This document shows, piece after piece, positions 10,451-18,325 of a stretch of 55,984 nucleotides of DNA; the stretch's first letter is position 1; each line of letters begins with the position of its first letter. The stretch covers positions 1 through 55,984 of the forward strand of contig JBQDZM010000018.1 in assembly GCA_052108535.1 (NCBI GenBank), in the 5' to 3' direction. A program made the position numbers and the translations under genes. The notes under the pieces were generated by a model that saw only the letters and a list, made by a program, of their open reading frames with translations, had not been told where the DNA came from and did no database searches. Source of the stretch: Galactobacter sp052108535 (GTDB lineage: Bacteria > Actinomycetota > Actinomycetes > Actinomycetales > Micrococcaceae).

Positions 10451-11062
10451 ATGAATCGGCAGGTGATCAGCGCCAGGGTAGTCCCGCAGCGTCCACGCAG
10501 GCCCGAGCCGCTGGTCCCGGGGGAACGCGTGGTGACTCGAGCCTGGAAGTACGACGGCTACGCGCACTGGGTCGTGGACGGCGTGGCCTTGGGCTCCGAC
10601 GCGGACGGCGAGTGGATCTACCAGCCAGCAGGCACGTTCGTGGCGAGACCGGGCGCCGCCTTCACCGCACCAGACGACGCCGTGGTCCTGATCCCCGCAA
10701 CAGGGGAGTGGATCGCGACCTTCCATGCCGGCGTCAGACGCAATGGATTGCTGATCTATATCGACGTCTCCACCGAGATCGGCTGGTCACGACTCAGTTC
10801 TGGTGAGTGGGAATGCCATTCCGTGGACATGGACTTGGATATCGTGGAGCGATCCGGTCAGGACGTGTACCTGGACGACGAGGACGAATTCGCGGATCAC
10901 GCACAACAGCTGGGCTACCCGGAAGCCCTCATCCGGGCCACGGAGGGGGAGGCAGCAAAGCTGCTCACCGCCGTCGGGCACCACGCACCACCGTTCGATG
11001 GACGCGCCGAGGCGCGTTTCACTCAAGGCCGCGCCTTGTTCGCGTCCGCACCAGGAAAGTAG
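10448..11062 (+). CDS. DUF402 domain protein (nucleoside phosphatase-like fold)
   Basis: A 204-aa protein of the DUF402 family, whose characterised members (NtdP/FomD type) are metal-dependent nucleoside di/triphosphate or cytidylyl hydrolases. The family pattern is visible in the YIDVSTEIGW segment and the acidic cluster DMDLDIVERSGQDVYLDDEDEF (about residues 128-149) that would bind divalent metal. The substrate cannot be deduced. Start: GTG at 10448 or the adjacent ATG at 10451, both 8-11 bases behind a TAGAGT box, so the mRNA is probably leaderless. It is followed 10 bases later by an uncharacterised gene and then an aldo/keto reductase, likely one transcript. Confidence 0.75.
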   Translation: MMNRQVISARVVPQRPRRPEPLVPGERVVTRAWKYDGYAHWVVDGVALGSDADGEWIYQPAGTFVARPGAAFTAPDDAVVLIPATGEWIATFHAGVRRNGLLIYIDVSTEIGWSRLSSGEWECHSVDMDLDIVERSGQDVYLDDEDEFADHAQQLGYPEALIRATEGEAAKLLTAVGHHAPPFDGRAEARFTQGRALFASAPGK

Positions 11063-11072
11063 AGGCAGCGCC

Positions 11073-11672
11073 ATGGCCATCATCCGCGCGTATCGAGACG
11101 ATGAAGAAGGACTGAGCTTCCGCGAGGCCTGGTACGACGAAGAAACCGCACAGTTCGTCGTCAACCGGGGCCCCGTCGGACGGCTCTCCGAGACCCCGGT
11201 GGTGGAGGACGACCTGACGCCGGAGGCGGGAGAAGGTCTGCTGGCAGCCTTCGCCGAGTCCTGCGAGGCCGACGGCTATCGTGAACTGGGTGTCGAGGAG
11301 CAATCCTGGATGCACGTTCGCTTCCCCCTGAAACACACCGAACCGCAGGCCCGGGACCGGTCCCTGCGCGACGCGGTGGTGTCGGGTCTGACCGGCCACC
11401 TCGCCTGGCGGGGTCTCGGCACGCTCGAGGCCAGCGTCTTCGGCGCCTCTGGCCTCACCATCACGGTGCTCACGCCCGCCCCGAAACTTGCGCTCAAGGC
11501 GGCCCTGACGAGCCTGCGGGAGAGCGCACGATCAGACGTGAATCGGGCCGTGATCGCGGTGGCGCCGGGGACCGAACCCGCCGTTGCGGTGGTCAAGCAG
11601 CCTCAGCCATACCGAGGCGGCTTCACGGTGGATGCCGAAACCATCGAGGAACTGCGGGGAGCGGCAGCATGA
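11073..11672 (+). CDS. Uncharacterised protein, 199 aa
   Basis: I do not recognise the family. It is a soluble, slightly acidic 199-aa protein without signal peptide, membrane span or obvious catalytic motif. The N-terminal half (about 1-90) is rich in Glu/Asp; the C-terminal half contains alternating hydrophobic strands (SVFGASGLTITVLTP, AVIAVAPG) suggesting an alpha/beta fold. The ATG lies within AGCGCCATGG with only a weak Shine-Dalgarno (AGAGG). It follows the DUF402 gene by 10 bases and overlaps the aldo/keto reductase start by 4 bases (ATGA), so expression is tied to both. Confidence 0.75.
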   Translation: MAIIRAYRDDEEGLSFREAWYDEETAQFVVNRGPVGRLSETPVVEDDLTPEAGEGLLAAFAESCEADGYRELGVEEQSWMHVRFPLKHTEPQARDRSLRDAVVSGLTGHLAWRGLGTLEASVFGASGLTITVLTPAPKLALKAALTSLRESARSDVNRAVIAVAPGTEPAVAVVKQPQPYRGGFTVDAETIEELRGAAA

Positions 11673-12652
11673 CACAGCCGCCCACCGTCCGCCTGGGACG
11701 CTCAGGACTCGCCGTGTCCCGCATCGGCTTGGGCTGCAACAACCTGGGTCGATCCGGCACGGCCACACTGGACCAGGACGGCGCGGACGCCGTGGTCCAT
11801 GCCGCACTGGACGCCGGCATCACCTTCTTCGACACCGCTGACAATTACGGTGTGGAGCCGGGGCTGAGTGAGATTCGACTCGGGAAGGCCTTGGGTGCAC
11901 ACCGTGACGAGGTGGTCGTGGCGTCCAAGTTCGGTATGGACGTGCGTGGCAGCAACGGGGAAGACTTCGGTGCCCGTGGATCCCGACGCTACATCCTCAC
12001 GGCCGTGGAGAACTCCCTGCGCCGATTGGGAACCGACCACCTTGACCTGTACCAGTTCCACACGCCGGACCTGGGCACGCCCATCGAGGAGACGCTCTCC
12101 GCCCTGGATTCTCTGGTGACCTCCGGCAAGGTGCGCTACATCGGTCACTCCAACCGGGCCGGGTGGCAGATCGCGGAGGCGGAATTCGTGGCGAGGGAAC
12201 TGGGCACGGAACGGTTCGTGTCTGCCCAGAACCACTACAACCTGATCGATCGACGGGCGGAGCTGGAGGTGCTTCCGGCGGCGCGCGCGTATGGCCTCGG
12301 CGTGCTGCCCTACTTCCCGCTGGCCAACGGGCTGCTGACGGGGAAGTACTCCACGGGCCTGGCACCCGCGGGTAGCCGCCTCTCCCATTCGCGCCAAGAG
12401 GTGCTGGAAGGTGCAGACCTGCAGCAGCTGAAGGCCTTCGGGGAATTCGCCGCGGCGCGGGGACTGCCGGAAGTGATCGTGGCCTTTGGGTGGTTACTGG
12501 CTCAGGATCCCGTGGCTTCCGTCATCGCAGGCGCCACCCGCCCGGAGCAGATTAGGCAGAACGTCGAAGCCTGGAATTGGGTGCCAAACCCGGAGGACCT
12601 CGCGGAATTGGAGGGGATCTTCCCCGCGCCCAAACCCATCGCCTTGTTCTGA
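11669..12652 (+). CDS. Aldo/keto reductase
   Basis: A 327-aa NADPH-dependent aldo/keto reductase of the YghZ/Kv-beta-like branch. The (beta/alpha)8 signatures are present: GRSGLAVSRIGLGCNNLG at the start, FFDTADNYG (catalytic Asp and Tyr), VVVASKFGMD (catalytic Lys) and YQFHTPD (His region), with the cofactor segment VIAGATRPEQIRQNVEAW near the C-terminus. It reduces carbonyl compounds to alcohols; substrate unknown. Start ATG overlaps the upstream stop (ATGA). It ends a three-gene unit; 184 bases separate it from ftsE. Confidence 0.9.
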   Translation: MTQPPTVRLGRSGLAVSRIGLGCNNLGRSGTATLDQDGADAVVHAALDAGITFFDTADNYGVEPGLSEIRLGKALGAHRDEVVVASKFGMDVRGSNGEDFGARGSRRYILTAVENSLRRLGTDHLDLYQFHTPDLGTPIEETLSALDSLVTSGKVRYIGHSNRAGWQIAEAEFVARELGTERFVSAQNHYNLIDRRAELEVLPAARAYGLGVLPYFPLANGLLTGKYSTGLAPAGSRLSHSRQEVLEGADLQQLKAFGEFAAARGLPEVIVAFGWLLAQDPVASVIAGATRPEQIRQNVEAWNWVPNPEDLAELEGIFPAPKPIALF

Positions 12653-12836
12653 GCCCTATGCTCTGAGTTCTGTGCGGTCGGGAGATTCACAGCAGCCGGT
12701 ACCCGACACGCAGGCGATAGGTCACGTTTCGATCACGTAGCGTGCGTAAAGTAGTTAAACACTGGCGGTCTCCTTCCCCGACCTCCGGCACACGAAGTTG
12801 TCCGTACCCGCCTGCGGCTGGTGTGCCCTGGACCCT

Positions 12837-13586
12837 ATGATCACTTTCGACCACGTCACCAAGGTCTACGACGCTCGTGAGCGCCCCGCGCTCCGAGACG
12901 TGGACCTCACGGTGGACCGCGGCGACTTCGCCTACCTCGTGGGACCGTCAGGTTCGGGTAAGTCCACCTTCATCAGGCTGGTGCTGCGTGAAGAGCAGCT
13001 CACCAGCGGCTCCGTGTACGTCGCCGGCACCAACGTTGACCGGCTTCCCGGGTGGAAGGTGCCGTTGCTGCGCCGCAACATCGGCGTTGTGTTCCAGGAT
13101 TTCCGCCTGCTGCCGGGAAAGACCGTGTTCGCGAACGTGGCCTTCGCGATGCAGGTGATCGGCAAATCCCGCGCCATGATCAAGGAAACCGTCCCGGAAG
13201 TGCTGGCCACCGTGGGGCTGGAGGAGAAGGGCCAACGCCTCCCTCACGAACTCTCCGGTGGTGAACAGCAGCGCGTGGCGATCGCCCGAGCCGTGGTCAA
13301 CCGCCCCGCCATCCTGCTGGCGGACGAGCCCACCGGCAACCTGGATCCGGAGACCAGTCTCGGGATCTTGGAGATCCTGGAACGGATCAACCAGAACGGC
13401 ACCACGGTGGTCATGGCCACGCACGACGACGAGATCGTGAACTCCCGCAGGCACCGCGTGATCGAACTCGACGGCGGCCAGGTGGTGCGTGACGAGACAG
13501 AGGGCGAGTACCACGCCTCCGGCGTGGCCCATGTCGCCGGCGCACCGGCACTGGCCCCCTTCGACAGTGAGGAGGACGAGATATGA
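12837..13586 (+). CDS. ftsE: Cell-division ATP-binding protein FtsE
   Basis: ABC ATPase of the FtsEX complex, which signals from the divisome to a periplasmic/extracellular peptidoglycan hydrolase. The 249-aa protein has Walker A GPSGSGKS (36-43), a Q-loop (VVFQDFRLLPGKTVF), the signature LSGGEQQRVAIARA, Walker B ILLADEPTGNLDPE and the switch His of MATHDDEI. The start at ATG 12837 reproduces the conserved MITFDHVTKVYD N-terminus; the frame is open upstream without family similarity. No Shine-Dalgarno is evident. Its stop overlaps ftsX by 4 bases. The C-terminal ~30 residues beyond the ABC fold are acidic. Confidence 0.97.
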   Translation: MITFDHVTKVYDARERPALRDVDLTVDRGDFAYLVGPSGSGKSTFIRLVLREEQLTSGSVYVAGTNVDRLPGWKVPLLRRNIGVVFQDFRLLPGKTVFANVAFAMQVIGKSRAMIKETVPEVLATVGLEEKGQRLPHELSGGEQQRVAIARAVVNRPAILLADEPTGNLDPETSLGILEILERINQNGTTVVMATHDDEIVNSRRHRVIELDGGQVVRDETEGEYHASGVAHVAGAPALAPFDSEEDEI

Positions 13587-14515
13587 GACTCTCCTTCGTC
13601 CTCGGTGAGATCTTCACCGGATTGCGACGCAATCTCTCGATGGTGCTCTCCGTCATCCTGGTCACCTTCGTTTCGCTGAGCTTCGTGGGGGCCTCAGGGC
13701 TGCTGCAGTCCCAGGTCAACCAGATGAAGGACTACTGGTACGACAAGGTTCAGGTCGCGATCTTCCTGTGCAACTCCACCTCCGTCTCCAGCAATTGCCC
13801 GGTGGGGTCGGAGGGGCAGCCCGCAGAGGTGACCGACGCTCAGCGTGACCATCTCGAGGAACTGCTCACTTCCCCGCAAATGAAGCCGTACGTGGATTCG
13901 TTCACCTACGAGTCCCCTAAGGAAGCCTTTGAGCACTTCCAGGACCAGTTCGCCAACTCGGACATCGCCTCATCGGTGACCGAGGAACAGTTGCCAGGTT
14001 CCTTCCGCGTGAAGCTGGTTGACCCGGAGAAGTACCCGGTGATCAACGAGCAGTTCTCCTCTCAACCAGGGGTGGACTCGGTCGCGGACCAACGGGACTA
14101 TCTCGACACCGTCTTCAAACTCATCAACGTGGCCTCGGTCGTCGCGATCGTGATTGCTGTAGTGATGCTGGTCTGTGCGGTGCTGATGATCGCGACCACC
14201 ATCAGACTCTCCGCGTTCTCCAGACGCAGAGAGACCGGGATCATGCGCTTGGTCGGCGCTTCTCGTACCGTGATTCAGTTGCCCTTCGTCCTAGAAGGAG
14301 TGATCGCCGCAGCCATCGGCGCGATCCTCTCCTCAGCGGTCCTCTGGGCCGTCCTTCAATTCGTGGTCCAAGACCGCCTGGCCCCCGCCAACCCTGGCGT
14401 CGCCTTCATCGGTGTTGAACAGATGTGGTGGGTGGCCCCGGTGCTCATCGCCATCGGTGTGGTGCTGGCAGGTCTCTGCTCCGTCTTGACCTTGAGGCGC
14501 TACCTTAAGATCTAG
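13583..14515 (+). CDS. ftsX: Cell-division protein FtsX (permease-like)
   Basis: A 310-aa membrane partner of FtsE. One transmembrane helix (about 20-42, LSMVLSVILVTFVSLSFVGA) precedes the extracellular domain (about 45-180) that contacts the wall hydrolase, followed by three more helices (about 185-210, 235-265, 280-300) of the FtsX/MacB type. Two cysteines in the extracellular domain (FLCNSTSVSSNCPV) could form a disulfide, as in mycobacterial FtsX. Start ATG overlaps ftsE (ATGA). The M23 peptidase gene directly downstream is the likely effector. Confidence 0.96.
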   Translation: MRLSFVLGEIFTGLRRNLSMVLSVILVTFVSLSFVGASGLLQSQVNQMKDYWYDKVQVAIFLCNSTSVSSNCPVGSEGQPAEVTDAQRDHLEELLTSPQMKPYVDSFTYESPKEAFEHFQDQFANSDIASSVTEEQLPGSFRVKLVDPEKYPVINEQFSSQPGVDSVADQRDYLDTVFKLINVASVVAIVIAVVMLVCAVLMIATTIRLSAFSRRRETGIMRLVGASRTVIQLPFVLEGVIAAAIGAILSSAVLWAVLQFVVQDRLAPANPGVAFIGVEQMWWVAPVLIAIGVVLAGLCSVLTLRRYLKI

Positions 14516-14596
14516 TTTCCTCGTCCGCTTCGGGCCCCGCCCGACCGATCCCGATCCATCCCGGTGTCTTCCCCACCAGCCGGAAAGGAACTCCTT

Positions 14597-16090
14597 GTGA
14601 GCTCGAAACCCGTCATCTCCCGCCCCGCCGCGTCGTCGCGTCAGGGGTCCTCGAGTCGACCAGCCAAACTGGCCCGTGCCGTGCTCGGTACCGTGCTGGC
14701 TGGCGCGTTCACCTTCGGAGTCGGCTTCGCGCCAGCCCAGGCGGACAAGCTCGACGACAAGAAGCAGCAGATCGACAAGCAGGTCAAGGGCACGCAGGAG
14801 GACCTGGAGAGCCTGAACGCCGAGGTTCAAGCTACGGCGGCGCAACTGCGCTCCCACCAGGCCAAGGTTCCGGCAGCCAAACAGCGGGTGAGCGACGCAG
14901 AGGCCAAGGTCGCCGCCGCCCAAAGGGAACTCACCACCCTGCAAAACCGACTTACTGCGGCGAAGAAGGATCAGGCCGATCTGGAGGCCAAGCGCGAGCG
15001 TAATGCCAACGCGCGGGCCGAGAACGAGCAGGCCGCGGGGCAGATCGCCTCTCAGGCGTATCGCCAGGGCGGGCAAGGCAACAACAACCTGTCCATGCTC
15101 TTCTCCGGAGCCGACCCGTCCGATATGGCGACGTCCATGGAAATGGCCAACAGGGCGGCGGAATCACGCAATCAGAAGATCGCGAACCTGCGCTCCGAGG
15201 ATGCGTCGGATCGCAACAATGAGGCCCGACTGAAGACCATCGCGAACGAGATCACGGACCTGAAGAATCAGGCAGACGCCGCCCTGACCCGAACGGAGAA
15301 CGCCCGCACCGAGGCGCAGCAGGCCAAGGCCGACCTGGATTCCTTGGTGTCGAAGACCTCGGCAGCGCAGGAGAAACTTAAGGGAGAGGTCTCCTCGGCC
15401 AAGGGACGCCTGGACCAGCAGCGCAGCGAGCAGAAGTCCATCAACGCGCAGATCAAGGAACGCCAGGAACGCTTGAAGCGTGAGGCGGAGGAGCGGGCAC
15501 GCAAGGCCCGCGAGGAAGCCAAGAAGAAGGAAGCCGCGGCCGAGAAGGCCCGCAAGGAACGTGCAGCGAACGCGGCGAAGCTCCAGCGTGAAGCGGCAGC
15601 GGCGCAGCGCAAGGCCACCACGGCCACCAGCAACGCAACCCCGTCGGGTTCCGTGCAGAAGTCCTCCTGGGGACTCATCGTCCCCTCAACCGGAGGCTAC
15701 ATCTCCTCCGGCTACGGGTGGCGGCCCACGCCCGCTGGCACCATCGACTACCTGGGTACGGGTGGCTACGTGCACGGCGGACAGGACTGGGGCTACGGCG
15801 GTCAGTGTGGAGCCCCCGTCAAGGCCGCGGCCTCGGGCACCGTTCGGGAATCGGGCACCAAGGGAACCCACGGCGTCGTGGTGTCCTTGGACCACGCGAT
15901 CGTGAAGGGGCATGCCCTCACGACCAACTACCATCACCTGTCCAAGGTGGCGGTGCGAGTGGGGCAGCGGGTCACTCAGGGGCAAACCATCGGTTACGTC
16001 GGCACCACGGGTAACTCCACGGGCTGCCACCTGCACTTCGAGACCATCGTGGATGGAAACTATCGCAACCCGATCGGCCTGCTGCCCTGA
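14597..16090 (+). CDS. Secreted coiled-coil M23 metallopeptidase (EnvC-like, FtsEX effector)
   Basis: A 497-aa wall hydrolase. A signal peptide (basic SRPAKLARAV, hydrophobic LGTVLAGAFTFGVG, cleavage after APAQA near residue 48) leads to a long heptad-rich coiled coil (about 50-350, Ala/Lys/Glu/Gln rich) and a C-terminal LytM/M23 domain (about 360-497). The zinc ligands are intact: His393 and Asp397 in HGGQD, and His478/His480 in HLHFE, so it should be active, not a degenerate activator. GTG at 14597 is chosen because AAAGGA lies just upstream; an earlier in-frame GTG at 14564 lacks one. Placement 81 bases after ftsX suggests it is gated by FtsEX, as EnvC, PcsB, CwlO and RipC are elsewhere. 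Confidence 0.88.
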   Translation: MSSKPVISRPAASSRQGSSSRPAKLARAVLGTVLAGAFTFGVGFAPAQADKLDDKKQQIDKQVKGTQEDLESLNAEVQATAAQLRSHQAKVPAAKQRVSDAEAKVAAAQRELTTLQNRLTAAKKDQADLEAKRERNANARAENEQAAGQIASQAYRQGGQGNNNLSMLFSGADPSDMATSMEMANRAAESRNQKIANLRSEDASDRNNEARLKTIANEITDLKNQADAALTRTENARTEAQQAKADLDSLVSKTSAAQEKLKGEVSSAKGRLDQQRSEQKSINAQIKERQERLKREAEERARKAREEAKKKEAAAEKARKERAANAAKLQREAAAAQRKATTATSNATPSGSVQKSSWGLIVPSTGGYISSGYGWRPTPAGTIDYLGTGGYVHGGQDWGYGGQCGAPVKAAASGTVRESGTKGTHGVVVSLDHAIVKGHALTTNYHHLSKVAVRVGQRVTQGQTIGYVGTTGNSTGCHLHFETIVDGNYRNPIGLLP

Positions 16091-16113
16091 GTTGTCGGGA
16101 GATGGCCTGACCA

Positions 16114-16145
16114 GTTGGGACATCCCAACCGATACGCGCTAAAAT
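16114..16145 (+). promoter_or_regulatory. smpB promoter overlapped by an inverted repeat
   Basis: TAAAAT (16140-16145) is a good -10. The -35 region is covered by GTTGGGACATCCCAAC (16114-16129), a perfect 7-bp inverted repeat with a 2-base spacer, whose left arm contains TTGGGA (19 bases before the -10). This looks like an operator overlapping the -35 element; a short terminator of the upstream gene is less likely. Confidence 0.45.
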
Positions 16146-16215
16146 GGTGTCTTCCGCGCCCGTTCTCGAGGTGCGAACTGACAGCTGTGCATGAGTAGAC
16201 GAGGGGGAAACGGTG

Positions 16216-16716
16216 ATGGCCAAGACCAAGAAGAAGGTCGACGACCCGAGGAACCTCGTTGTCGCCACGAACCGTAAGGCGCGGCACGACTACACCATCC
16301 TGGATACCTGGGAGGCCGGCATGGTCCTCACAGGTACCGAGGTGAAGTCGTTGCGTGAGGGGAAGTCCTCCTTGGTAGACGGCTTCTGCCAGTTCTATCG
16401 GGACGAGCTTTACGTGGAGCAGATCTACATTCCCGAGTACCTCAACGGTTCGTGGACCAACCATGCGGCGCGGCGTCGGCGCAAGCTCTTGCTGCACCGC
16501 GATGAGCTGTCCAAGATCCAGCGGAAAGTGGATGAGGCCGGACTGACGATCATTCCGCTGAGGCTGTACTTCAAGGAAGGTCGCGCCAAGTTGGAGATCG
16601 CGTTGGCGCGCGGTAACCGCGAGTACGACAAACGCCACGCCTTGCGCGCCAAGCAGGACAACCGCGAGGCGCAGCGAGCCATGCGGGCAGCGAACCGACG
16701 TGGTGGGATCGCCTGA
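16216..16716 (+). CDS. smpB: SsrA-binding protein SmpB
   Basis: A 166-aa tmRNA-binding protein that delivers alanyl-tmRNA to stalled ribosomes. The OB-fold core is clear: NLVVATNRKARHDYTILDTW, GMVLTGTEVKSLREGK and the basic tail (LARGNREYDKRHALRAKQDNREAQ, in parts) that mimics a codon-anticodon in the decoding centre. GAGGGGG precedes both the GTG at 16213 and the ATG at 16216; the ATG gives the usual MAK start and the better spacing. The tmRNA gene itself lies 206 bases downstream on the same strand, a common arrangement. Confidence 0.97.
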   Translation: MAKTKKKVDDPRNLVVATNRKARHDYTILDTWEAGMVLTGTEVKSLREGKSSLVDGFCQFYRDELYVEQIYIPEYLNGSWTNHAARRRRKLLLHRDELSKIQRKVDEAGLTIIPLRLYFKEGRAKLEIALARGNREYDKRHALRAKQDNREAQRAMRAANRRGGIA

Positions 16717-16750
16717 CGCCGCTACATCATGCACATCCGGCGGTGCTCTG

Positions 16751-16796
16751 ACACGTCTGTCGGTGTGAATCACTGGATCCGCACCGACGGGTGTGT
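16751..16796 (+). terminator. Imperfect hairpin after smpB
   Basis: GTCGGTG (16759-16765) pairs with CACCGAC (16782-16788) and the flanks extend with G-U pairs. It is a weak terminator or processing structure between smpB and ssrA. Confidence 0.3.
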
Positions 16797-16842
16797 CGTG
16801 ACGCCGGAGTTTGTAGGAGAATGATGTGCACGCGGGATGCGT

Positions 16843-16874
16843 TAGACTAAGTATCACCCGTGATTCATCACGGG
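16843..16874 (+). promoter_or_regulatory. ssrA -10 box and leader hairpin
   Basis: TAGACT (16843-16848) is a -10 candidate for ssrA. It is followed by CCCGTGA-TTCA-TCACGGG (16857-16874), a 7-bp hairpin right at the predicted 5' end of the precursor, about 50 bases upstream of mature tmRNA. Confidence 0.35.
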
Positions 16875-16922
16875 GGACCGTTCGACGAGGGGCTCAGGCT
16901 CATCGTCGTGACAACCACATAC

Positions 16923-17310
16923 GGGGCCGATCGGTTTCGACGATGCAGTCGTTGATCAGGGGAAGCGGGCCGAGGATGCAAAGTCATCTCGTTAACGCTC
17001 TCTGCAAAACCATAAGTGCCGAATCCAAGCGCACTGACTTCGCTCTCGCTGCCTGATAATCGCAGCCAGTAGCAGTCCGTCAGGCCCAGGTCGCTATCGC
17101 CTGGGACCCTGACGTCAGCTAGATAGCCACTGCTTCACCACCTGCGTCACAGGGGTGGTGAGGGACTTTCACTGTGACTGTGCCCAGAGGTAACCACGAG
17201 TCGCTCGTCCCGGTGACGACTCATGGGGCAGAGAAACCTCACTCGGGAATGCGCCCGGAGAAGACCTGACATCACAGCATCGGACGCGGGTTCGATTCCC
17301 GCCGGCTCCA
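16923..17310 (+). ncRNA. ssrA: Transfer-messenger RNA (tmRNA)
   Basis: The 5' end GGGGCCGATCGGTTTCGAC is the classic tmRNA start. It pairs with the 3' CGGCTCC (17303-17309) as a 7-bp acceptor stem with one G-U, discriminator A at 17310; CCA is not encoded. The T-arm GCGGGTTCGATTCCCGC is intact. The reading frame on the messenger part encodes AESKRTDFALAA followed by tandem stops TGA TAA. Together with SmpB it rescues stalled ribosomes and tags nascent chains for Clp proteolysis. About 388 nt, one-piece form. A strong terminator follows directly. Confidence 0.96.
17018..17056 (+). other. tmRNA proteolysis-tag reading frame
   Basis: Resume codon GCC (17018) to stop TGA (17054-17056) encodes AESKRTDFALAA; the hydrophobic LAA end is the Clp degron. 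A second stop, TAA, follows. Confidence 0.9.
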
Positions 17311-17315
17311 CGTTC

Positions 17316-17348
17316 ACCCCCAGGGATCCTTGGATCCCTGGGGGTTTT
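17316..17348 (+). terminator. Rho-independent terminator of ssrA
   Basis: A 14-bp perfect stem (17316-17329 with 17332-17345) with a 2-base loop, ending in TTTT. It begins 6 bases after the tmRNA 3' end. Confidence 0.85.
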
Positions 17349-17486
17349 GTCGTATTTCGGGCACACAAGTTGTCGGGGCCGCAGTGTCAGGGGGCGGAGC
17401 TTGTCAGGAGTGGACACCTGACGAGTTCCGTGTGAATCCCGGCGCCTGCCCTGCCGAAGCCGAAGGGTGCTGCCTGGTTAGTTACG

Positions 17487-17514
17487 TACGATTGAGTTCT
17501 GAACGTGTTCTGAA
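17487..17514 (+). promoter_or_regulatory. Candidate promoter/operator of the toxin-antitoxin pair
   Basis: TACGAT (17487-17492) is a -10 candidate. Directly downstream is GTTCTGAACGTGTTCTGAA (17496-17514), two GTTCTGAA copies 11 bp apart, each near-palindromic (GTTC-T-GAA). One-turn spacing over the start site fits cooperative antitoxin binding. Confidence 0.35.
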
Positions 17515-17527
17515 GTAGGTTTGTTGC

Positions 17528-17980
17528 ATGCCTACCACGTCTGCACCCCGTCCCAGCTTTAAGTCCTCGCAGCTGAACCGTTCTTCGGCCGAGGTACTCG
17601 CTGCTGCGTCCAACGGACCGGTGGAGGTGACTCGCCGTGATGGCGAACCGCTCGTCCTGATGTCTGAGCGGGAGAACTCTGCACGGGACAACCTTCTTGC
17701 CCTAGCAGCAAACCTCATCGCCGTGTCCACCTCCACGGATGGCACCCTCAGCGAACGAATGTCCAATCTCTACCCATGGATGTTCGCGCTCACCCCCAAG
17801 GATCGCGAAGAATGCGCCCGCAACGTCCTTGACGCCGCTCGGGCCTCCTTCGCTACGGGGCAGCCGCATCTCGCCGTTGCTGAACTGAATGCTTGGTGCG
17901 AGACCGCTACGGCCCTTGCTGCCGGGCTGGGCTCCGAACCTGTGGAATGGATCGACGACGAACCGGTGGGGCGTCCCTGA
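17528..17980 (+). CDS. Type II antitoxin, Phd/YefM-like
   Basis: A 150-aa protein. Its N-terminal ~50 residues (FKSSQLNRSSAEVLAAASNGPVEVTRRDG, in parts, then EPLVLMSE) follow the Phd/YefM DNA-binding antitoxin pattern, where the LNRSSAEVL helix and PVEVTRRDGEPLVL strands form the dimer fold. The remaining ~100 residues, including WMFALTPKDREECARN, are longer than in classical Phd and would wrap the toxin. The gene lies 179 bases past the ssrA terminator and is followed 3 bases later by the toxin. Likely autoregulated through the repeat at 17496-17514. Codon use looks less GC3-rich than in neighbouring genes, consistent with acquisition behind ssrA. Confidence 0.75.
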   Translation: MPTTSAPRPSFKSSQLNRSSAEVLAAASNGPVEVTRRDGEPLVLMSERENSARDNLLALAANLIAVSTSTDGTLSERMSNLYPWMFALTPKDREECARNVLDAARASFATGQPHLAVAELNAWCETATALAAGLGSEPVEWIDDEPVGRP

Positions 17981-17983
17981 CCG

Positions 17984-18325
17984 ATGGCGAAACAGAGCAA
18001 GGTCGAGCGTCCAACGAAGAAGAGCGAGTATGAGCTCAGGTTCGCAACTGTTTCGGCGCGGAAGAATTGGACGGACCTCCTGGCGACCACGCGGGGGCCC
18101 CTCGTTGATGCTTGGGATTTCCTGACCAGGACGCCCCTTGAGGTGACTCCGCGTAACGCTCGCCTACGGGGTGAGCTGGGTATCGTCACTCGTGATGGTG
18201 CCGACCATGCTCGGTGGCAGTTCAAACCGACCGCGAAGGGCGACGCCCGGATCTGGTTCTACGTTGAAGGGCGCGTCGTGTATATCGAACAGGTGCACAC
18301 GAATCATCCGAATGAGACGAAGTAG
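17984..18325 (+). CDS. Type II toxin, RelE/ParE-like
   Basis: A 113-aa basic protein partnered with the preceding antitoxin. The RelE/ParE-like order of a helical N-terminus (KNWTDLLATTRGPLVDAWDFL) and a C-terminal beta-sheet (RWQFKPTAKGDARIWFYVEGRVVYIEQVH, in parts) is visible, ending in HTNHPNETK, an ending I associate with actinobacterial members of this toxin group. RelE-type toxins are mRNA interferases and ParE-type poison gyrase; which applies cannot be told. ATG at 17984 sits 3 bases after the antitoxin stop, with no separate promoter. Confidence 0.7.
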   Translation: MAKQSKVERPTKKSEYELRFATVSARKNWTDLLATTRGPLVDAWDFLTRTPLEVTPRNARLRGELGIVTRDGADHARWQFKPTAKGDARIWFYVEGRVVYIEQVHTNHPNETK

